35,794 nucleotides of DNA from Flexilinea sp. (GTDB taxonomy: Bacteria > Chloroflexota > Anaerolineae > Anaerolineales > Anaerolineaceae). Each line of letters starts with the position of its first letter. Position 1 is the first letter of the stretch. Shown here in pieces: positions 31,949-35,794 of the stretch. The DNA lies in assembly GCA_017432685.1 (NCBI GenBank), contig JAFRIR010000063.1, forward strand, positions 1 through 35,794. The letters run 5' to 3'. The notes beneath the pieces were generated by a model, which was not told where the DNA came from, searched no databases, and was given only the letters and a program-made list of their open reading frames with translations. The position numbers were made by a program, and so were the translations under genes.

Positions 31949-33553
31949 ATGGAAAGTCAAATTGACTTACGGGAGCTGCTCCCGGAAATCAAAGGGGCTC
32001 CGCTATCGATCCTGTTGTTCCTTTCGATGAACGGTAACCGCGCTGTTACGGTTACTGATCTATCCGGGAAGACCGGGACGGGGTTCAGCGCGAAGCCGGT
32101 CCGGGCAGGTCTGGCGCTGCTGCGGGAAAAGGGATTGATCACTGAACCGCAGCGGAACCGGTACCAGCTGACCGGGAAGGATTACCAGCTGCCGCTTTAT
32201 TGGGACGAAAGGATCCTGCCGGCGGGAGAACCTTTCAGATATCGGGGAGATTCTCCCGATCTGGAAAGACGGGTGGCAGCACTGGAAGCTGCGGTGTTTC
32301 CAAACAAAACGAGAGAAACGCCCGCGCTGCAGGGAGATTCTCCCGTTTGGAAAATCGAAGGGAAAGAAGATCTGGAAGTGATCGATGAACCACGGTCAGA
32401 ATATTCGGGAAATACTGCCGGCAAGATGGGAGTTTTTCCCATCGAAGGGAGAATCTCCCGGAATCCTGTGGTCAGCGGGAAATGGTCAGAAAAAACAGAG
32501 GCGGGAGAAACTCCCGAAGTTAAGGGAGAATCTCCCGAGCCTATAAACGAAGATGAAACGGGTAAGGAAGAAGAAGCGGGAGAATCTCCCCAAAATCAGG
32601 GAGAAACTCCCACAAAAAAAGGAAATTCTCCCGAGCTGTTAATTAATAATATTAATAATATACAGGTTAAAGAAGTAAGTAAGTATGTAAATAAACCTAC
32701 TTATTTACTTAATAACCAGAGCAATGAAGTTAACAGTTTAACCGGCAAGGGAGAAACTCCCGAGCAGGTGGGAGAATCTCCCGAAAAAGCGGGAGAAATT
32801 CCCGAGGCCGTTGAAACGAATTGGAAGACAGTGCTGTCACAGCTGAAAGGAATGACGGATCAGAACACGTTCAGCACGATCTTCCATCACGCGGAAATCC
32901 TCAGTTACGCCGATAGTCATTACATAATCAGCCTGAACGATAAATTCAGCAAAGACTTTGCAGAAGCGCGATTGAAAGAACCGATTGAAAATATTCTCAA
33001 GACTTTGGAACATGGTGAAGTGAGCGTATCTTTTGTGGTCGGGAAACAGTCGCAGGATGAGGAGAAGCTGAAACATATGCGTCGTCACAAATGGCTGCAC
33101 GATGAGTCGAAGTACGATGCGCCGAGTCTGGAACTGCTGCCTGTACCGGCGGATCCGAAGGCGGCGAAGCTGACGGAGATCTGCAATGATTATCTACTGG
33201 ATCCGGTCGGGGTCGAGTACACAATGGACGAACTGCGGGAACTGATCCGCATGGATCCTGACCCGGATGTGCTGCGGTTTACGCTGCCAAGACTGAGCGG
33301 CTACAATGCAGTGAAAGTATGGTGCGAGAAAAGTAAAACGGACCCAAGCAAGCTGAAGCGGTGGCTGCTGACATACTACAAAATTACCGGAACAGCTGTT
33401 GACAGTCTGGAGAAGAATGAGAGTGTCAGCTTCAAGTTAATTGTTTCGGTGTGCTCAGATCAGGGAATTGAATCGGAAGGCACAACTGATCAGATGAGAG
33501 GCAGGGCCATTTGGTTAATAGATCAATTCGCAAAGTCAGCAGGCCCACAATAG
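31949..33553 (+). CDS. Replication-initiator-like protein with internal palindrome array
   Basis: A 534-residue protein. Residues about 10-80 look like a winged helix (ILLFLSMNGNRAVTVTDLSG, then VRAGLALLREKGLITEPQRNRYQL), a DNA-binding fold common in phage replication proteins. Residues about 95-285 are low complexity and dominated by G-E-S/T-P repeats, which are the translation of a palindromic DNA repeat. Residues about 290-367 (NWKTVLSQLKGMTDQNTF through VSVSFVVGKQ) resemble DnaA domain I, which in DnaA contacts the helicase. The C-terminal 165 residues are unassigned. By analogy with lambda O it would bind repeats within its own gene. GGAGG lies five bases before the ATG. The role is inferred from architecture. 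Confidence 0.72.
   Translation: MESQIDLRELLPEIKGAPLSILLFLSMNGNRAVTVTDLSGKTGTGFSAKPVRAGLALLREKGLITEPQRNRYQLTGKDYQLPLYWDERILPAGEPFRYRGDSPDLERRVAALEAAVFPNKTRETPALQGDSPVWKIEGKEDLEVIDEPRSEYSGNTAGKMGVFPIEGRISRNPVVSGKWSEKTEAGETPEVKGESPEPINEDETGKEEEAGESPQNQGETPTKKGNSPELLINNINNIQVKEVSKYVNKPTYLLNNQSNEVNSLTGKGETPEQVGESPEKAGEIPEAVETNWKTVLSQLKGMTDQNTFSTIFHHAEILSYADSHYIISLNDKFSKDFAEARLKEPIENILKTLEHGEVSVSFVVGKQSQDEEKLKHMRRHKWLHDESKYDAPSLELLPVPADPKAAKLTEICNDYLLDPVGVEYTMDELRELIRMDPDPDVLRFTLPRLSGYNAVKVWCEKSKTDPSKLKRWLLTYYKITGTAVDSLEKNESVSFKLIVSVCSDQGIESEGTTDQMRGRAIWLIDQFAKSAGPQ
32245..32803. repeat. Array of 13-bp palindromes (iteron-like, putative origin)
   Basis: The consensus is GGGAGAAWCTCCC. Good copies start at 32245, 32332, 32428, 32447, 32503, 32524, 32578, 32599, 32620, 32749, 32770 and 32791; weaker ones start at 32311 and 32407. 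Within clusters the start-to-start spacing is 21 bases (19 for 32428/32447), about two helical turns. All lie inside the initiator-like gene. Confidence 0.85.
32637..32745. other. AT-rich stretch inside the palindrome array (possible unwinding element)
   Basis: About 110 bases of markedly AT-rich sequence (TTAATTAATAATATTAATAA and so on) lie between the tenth and eleventh good palindromes, in a gene that is otherwise GC-richer. A hairpin, GTAAATAA-N6-TTATTTAC, is at 32687-32708. Confidence 0.6.
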
Positions 33554-33567
33554 AGAGGAGTGCGATC

Positions 33568-33780
33568 ATGGTAAGACGAAGCGGTGACGTTACGAATGTC
33601 AAAACTTATATCGGAGAACAGGAGCAGTCCTGCCCATTTTGCGGAAGCCGTAAGGTGACGATCGAAGAGAAGGACGGTATCTGTTTTTATCTCTGCGATG
33701 ACTGCGGGGCTGTGATCAGCTTTCAGGGCAGTGAGGAAAAAGAGGATGCTGCACGCTGCTGGAACCGGAGGGCATCATGA
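33568..33780 (+). CDS. Lar-like restriction-alleviation zinc protein
   Basis: A 70-residue protein with the Lar pattern: CPFCGSRKVTI, a second knuckle LCDDCGAV, and the family's C-terminal A-x3-WNxR (AARCWNRRAS). Lar proteins of lambdoid phages modulate type I restriction to protect incoming DNA. The start at 33568 follows GAGGAG. It overlaps the next gene by four bases. Confidence 0.75.
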   Translation: MVRRSGDVTNVKTYIGEQEQSCPFCGSRKVTIEEKDGICFYLCDDCGAVISFQGSEEKEDAARCWNRRAS

Positions 33781-33926
33781 ACGGAATCCAGGAAGATCAG
33801 GGAGACTGCGAGACCTGCCTGTATTTTGACGCAGAGGATCAGGCATGCTGGCGGTACCTGACGGAGACTCACAGCTATGACAGCTGCCCGGACTGGAAGG
33901 AGAAGAACAATGCGGACGCTGAATGA
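33777..33926 (+). CDS. Small Cys-rich protein, 49 aa
   Basis: A 49-codon ORF starting in the stop of the Lar-like gene (ATGA) and overlapping the next gene by 17 bases. It has four cysteines, C11-x2-C14, C24 and C37 (GDCETCLYFDAEDQACW, then SCPDW), suggesting one zinc site. No family assigned. Its position in a tightly overlapping operon supports translation. Confidence 0.6.
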   Translation: MNGIQEDQGDCETCLYFDAEDQACWRYLTETHSYDSCPDWKEKNNADAE

Positions 33927-34107
33927 TGTGATCGAATTGGTATCCCGGGGTCAGCTGTCAGGGGTGAGTGATGATGCGCTCCACTACCTGATGATGTATC
34001 GATACCTGCTGCGTGACCAGGCTGCCGCTGATGAGAACATGCGGAAAGCAAAGACGGGCGGAATCATGAGCAAAGTGATCCAGGGATTACCGGAGAAAAA
34101 GAAATGA
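33910..34107 (+). CDS. Small protein of the MxTLxxxIE family, 65 aa (paralogue 1)
   Basis: Starts MRTLNDVIELVSRGQLSG and continues VSDDALHYLMMYRYLL. The head and the DDALHYL block recur in the proteins at 35414 and 35649. AAGGAG lies seven bases before the ATG. Mostly helical and charged; function unknown. It overlaps the nuclease start by four bases. Confidence 0.65.
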   Translation: MRTLNDVIELVSRGQLSGVSDDALHYLMMYRYLLRDQAAADENMRKAKTGGIMSKVIQGLPEKKK

Positions 34108-34592
34108 GCGGATGGAACCGGTGGGAACCGAGTGAAAGTGATGAGCAGATCTGTGTGTTTGAATGGGCGGCAGTGATGCAGCCGAAGGTGCCGGAGCTGC
34201 AGCTGCTGTTCCACATTCCAAACGGCGGATACCGAAATAAGGCAACTGCCGCACGGATGAAGGCGGAAGGCGTGAAGGCGGGTGTGCCGGATCTGTTTCT
34301 TCCGGTGGCGCGAAACGGTGCGCACGGTCTGTTCATCGAAATGAAGAAGAGAAAGGGCGGAAAGGTCCGGGAGGAACAGTACACCTGGGGAAAGGCTTTG
34401 ACGTTTGAGGGATATCAGTTCACGATCTGCCGCGGGGCGGATGATGCGATCGGCTGTATCTGCGATTATCTGGGAGTGAAGGAATTGGGAATGAGGAATG
34501 AGAAGTTAGAAATGAGGAATGAGAAGTTAGGAATGAGGAATGAGAAGTTAGGAATGAGGAATGAGAAGTTAGGAATGAGGAATGAGGAATGA
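34104..34592 (+). CDS. VRR-NUC-domain nuclease with repetitive C terminus
   Basis: A 162-residue PD-(D/E)xK nuclease of the phage VRR-NUC type, which are structure-specific endonucleases. The core is HIPNGGYRNKATAARMKAEG, GVKAGVPDLFLPVA (the PD), LFIEMKKRKGGKV (the E-x-K) and EEQYTWGKAL. From residue 128 the protein becomes a repeat of the heptapeptide G-M-R-N-E-K-L, encoded by four 21-bp units that are themselves three heptamers each. The tail is probably non-functional extra sequence. ATGA overlap at both ends. Confidence 0.87.
   Translation: MSGWNRWEPSESDEQICVFEWAAVMQPKVPELQLLFHIPNGGYRNKATAARMKAEGVKAGVPDLFLPVARNGAHGLFIEMKKRKGGKVREEQYTWGKALTFEGYQFTICRGADDAIGCICDYLGVKELGMRNEKLEMRNEKLGMRNEKLGMRNEKLGMRNEE
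34485..34591. repeat. 21-bp (3 x 7) repeat array inside the nuclease gene
   Basis: Units ATGAGGA-ATGAGAA-GTTAGGA repeat four times, ending ATGAGGA-ATGAGGA-ATGA. The same GGAATGA-type heptamers occur in the host spacers. Because 21 is divisible by 3, the array stays open in frame. Confidence 0.9.
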
Positions 34593-34807
34593 TTAACCAA
34601 GCCGAAGCAAAATGTTCCGATTGTCAGCGATACAATGCTGAGCGGATGATGTGCCGAAATGATCAGACAATCAGGTCCCCGAAATCTTACTGTGGAGATT
34701 TCAAGATGAAGCTGGCGGATCATTACGTTCCGAATGTCTGGGATGAATGGAAGAAGAAAGCTGAGCGGAAGGCTGCGGCTGCAAAGGTGAAAAGCGGAGG
34801 ACAGTGA
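34589..34807 (+). CDS. Small Cys-containing protein, 72 aa
   Basis: Starts with ATGA overlap on the nuclease stop. Residues 1-40 carry C9-x2-C12, C22 and C35 (KCSDCQRYNAERMMC, SYCGDF), the same four-Cys layout as the 49-residue protein at 33777. The C terminus is Lys/Ala-rich. No family assigned. Confidence 0.65.
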   Translation: MINQAEAKCSDCQRYNAERMMCRNDQTIRSPKSYCGDFKMKLADHYVPNVWDEWKKKAERKAAAAKVKSGGQ

Positions 34808-35235
34808 TGAGTGAAGAAGTAAAAATGAAGAGTGAAGAAACGGTGGAAACAGGGGAACAGGAAAGACCTCTGAGTCAGGAGGAGATAGCCAACCAGAAGC
34901 TGTTGGCCATCAGCAAGTCTATCAAAGGATTAGGAATGATGACCAGCGCTGGAATCAGCTATTGTATCGTCATTCCGGGTCATGACGTTCGAGACAACTT
35001 TCGCCTTGCCAGCTGCTGCATCGCTCCGCCGGTTGAGAAATCTGACAAGATGATCATCGAAGAATTATCAGGTAACGTGAGCTGCATGATCCAGGGATTC
35101 CTGTCATCACTTCGGAAGTCCGGCTTGTCGGATGGCGCTGCAAGAGGCGTTTTGAATAAGACGATCGAAGATGCAAAGGAGCGTTACAAGGATGCATGGA
35201 AGGTCTTTGATAATGCAGGAGCCGGTCCGCAATGA
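34807..35235 (+). CDS. Hypothetical element protein, 142 aa
   Basis: Not recognised. An acidic N-terminal 35 residues (SEEVKMKSEETVETGEQE) is followed by a compact part with SISKG-like helices, a Cys-containing strand region (GISYCIVIPGHDVRDNFRLASCC) and a helical C terminus (LNKTIEDAKERYKDAWKVF). The ATG at 34807 overlaps the previous TGA (TGATG) with GGAGG seven bases upstream. Confidence 0.65.
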   Translation: MSEEVKMKSEETVETGEQERPLSQEEIANQKLLAISKSIKGLGMMTSAGISYCIVIPGHDVRDNFRLASCCIAPPVEKSDKMIIEELSGNVSCMIQGFLSSLRKSGLSDGAARGVLNKTIEDAKERYKDAWKVFDNAGAGPQ

Positions 35236-35325
35236 TAAAAGAGAGAGCGTCGTAGGGATGTGCCCTGCGTTTACCGGGATAAAAAAACATAAAAAGTTTC
35301 TCTGGTTCAAGTTTGACATTCATGG

Positions 35326-35358
35326 AACACCGTTTGTTATTCCGGGGCGGTGTTTTTT
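35326..35358 (+). terminator. Intrinsic terminator of the element operon
   Basis: AACACCG (35326-35332) pairs with CGGTGTT (35348-35354) and runs into six U. It ends the operon beginning with the initiator-like gene; the 35236-35413 spacer has no other supported gene. Confidence 0.65.
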
Positions 35359-35413
35359 AGGATAACTGATATTGACTACTCCCATATTGTGGGGCGGACA
35401 TGAGAGGTTATAA

Positions 35414-35638
35414 ATGAAAACGCTGGATGAAACTATTGAGACAATTCGTAACGGCGGGGCATGGTCGATTACTGAAGATATTCTTTTTCATCTCGAAAAT
35501 TGCCGCCCGATCGAATACGAAAATAAGGAACTGAAAAAAAATGTTACCGAATTGACTGATGTAATGGCGGCTTATCGCTGTTCATGGGGTGAGATGTACA
35601 AGGAGAAATTCGGAGAATATCCGAAATATCCATTTTAG
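35414..35638 (+). CDS. MxTLxxxIE family small protein, 74 aa (paralogue 2)
   Basis: The head MKTLDETIETIRNGG and the block ITEDILFHLENCR align with the proteins at 33910 and 35649. The tail (ELKKNVTELTDVMAAYRCSW) is a probable helix and is unique. GAGAGG precedes the ATG by about six bases. Function unknown. Confidence 0.65.
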   Translation: MKTLDETIETIRNGGAWSITEDILFHLENCRPIEYENKELKKNVTELTDVMAAYRCSWGEMYKEKFGEYPKYPF

Positions 35639-35648
35639 GAGATGAATG

Positions 35649-35794
35649 ATGAAGACGCTGGATGAAGTGATTGAAGCATTTGAAACTTGCATAGTTCCGA
35701 AAAATGTTTTTTGTAAAGAGTGCGGTTTCGAAGATCGATGCAGAATAACAGACGATGCGCTCCACTATCTAAAGGCGTACAAAGCAAAGCAGGA
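35649..35794 (+). CDS. MxTLxxxIE family small protein (paralogue 3), cut by window end
   Basis: At least 48 codons are visible. The head MKTLDEVIEAFE and the block ITDDALHYLKAYK match the two paralogues, but between them is an insert with VFCKECGFEDRC, three cysteines that could bind metal. An adjacent in-frame ATG at 35646 is an alternative start. The 3' end lies outside the window. Confidence 0.6.
   Translation, partial: MKTLDEVIEAFETCIVPKNVFCKECGFEDRCRITDDALHYLKAYKAKQ

Larger units (their letters stand above)
30736..35794. mobile_element. Left part of an integrated element (prophage-like)
   Basis: The boundary is the tRNA-Met fragment. Inside are a tyrosine integrase reading outward, then divergently an operon of short, overlapping, rightward genes with phage-early character: initiator-like, Lar-like, Cys-rich minis, VRR-NUC. 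The element runs off the right edge. No structural phage genes are in view, so an integrative plasmid-like element is also possible. Confidence 0.8.

Noticed and set aside
31768..31965. 65-residue plus-strand frame over the int/initiator spacer
   Set aside because: It runs through two inverted repeats, has no good ribosome site and overlaps the initiator start in another frame.
35171..35365. 64-residue frame after the 142-residue protein
   Set aside because: It starts inside the previous gene and runs through the terminator at 35326-35358.

Overview
The window looks like a chromosome segment of an anaerobic, mesophilic bacterium, most likely Chloroflexota (Anaerolineae). This is inferred, not proven. 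The cues are a type III glutamine synthetase, a BMP-type nucleoside ABC importer, a TAT-exported L,D-transpeptidase, an M29 aminopeptidase, a single long Rel protein, and many short heptamer-repeat spacers between genes. No rRNA gene, intact tRNA gene, insertion sequence or CRISPR array is visible.

Layout, left to right. 1-2801 (all minus strand): a small unknown protein, an Hsp20 chaperone, a HigBA toxin-antitoxin pair and an orphan OmpR-type response regulator. 3099-8412: an SH3-like membrane-anchored protein, a 38-codon ORF ending just before a terminator, a HAD phosphatase, the (p)ppGpp enzyme Rel, an acidic Cys-containing protein, a DUF2997 protein and a radical-SAM activase-like protein. 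8517-14042: a tandem-thioredoxin/CcdA-like membrane fusion, TrmD, a structured RNA leader with a 43-codon ORF, an SUMF1-like exported protein, an L,D-transpeptidase and a YbeD-like protein. 14265-23699 (plus strand): a sensor with two periplasmic-binding domains, a degenerate GGDEF and an intact EAL domain; a four-gene nucleoside importer operon; and a GT-C glycosyltransferase. 23835-28222 (minus strand): M29 aminopeptidase, FAH-family hydrolase and GSIII. 28519-30676: a MATE exporter and a DinJ-YafQ toxin-antitoxin pair.

From 30736 to the right edge lies the left part of an integrated element (prophage or similar). It starts at a 3' fragment of an elongator tRNA-Met gene, which is the probable attachment site, followed by a tyrosine integrase. 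A divergent early-type operon follows: a replication initiator-like protein, a Lar-like zinc protein, several tiny Cys-rich proteins, a VRR-NUC nuclease and a modular family of small paralogues.

Two structures stand out. First, the initiator-like gene carries about a dozen copies of a 13-bp palindrome (GGGAGAAWCTCCC) in 21-bp-phased clusters around a very AT-rich stretch. This resembles a lambda-O-like replication origin inside its own initiator gene. Second, nearly every low-complexity spacer in the window has a strict 7-nt period, with several unrelated heptamer sequences; one array forms the 3' end of a coding gene in the element. A structured leader in front of a 43-codon ORF (11274-11533) is a further candidate for an undescribed small-RNA or small-protein locus.
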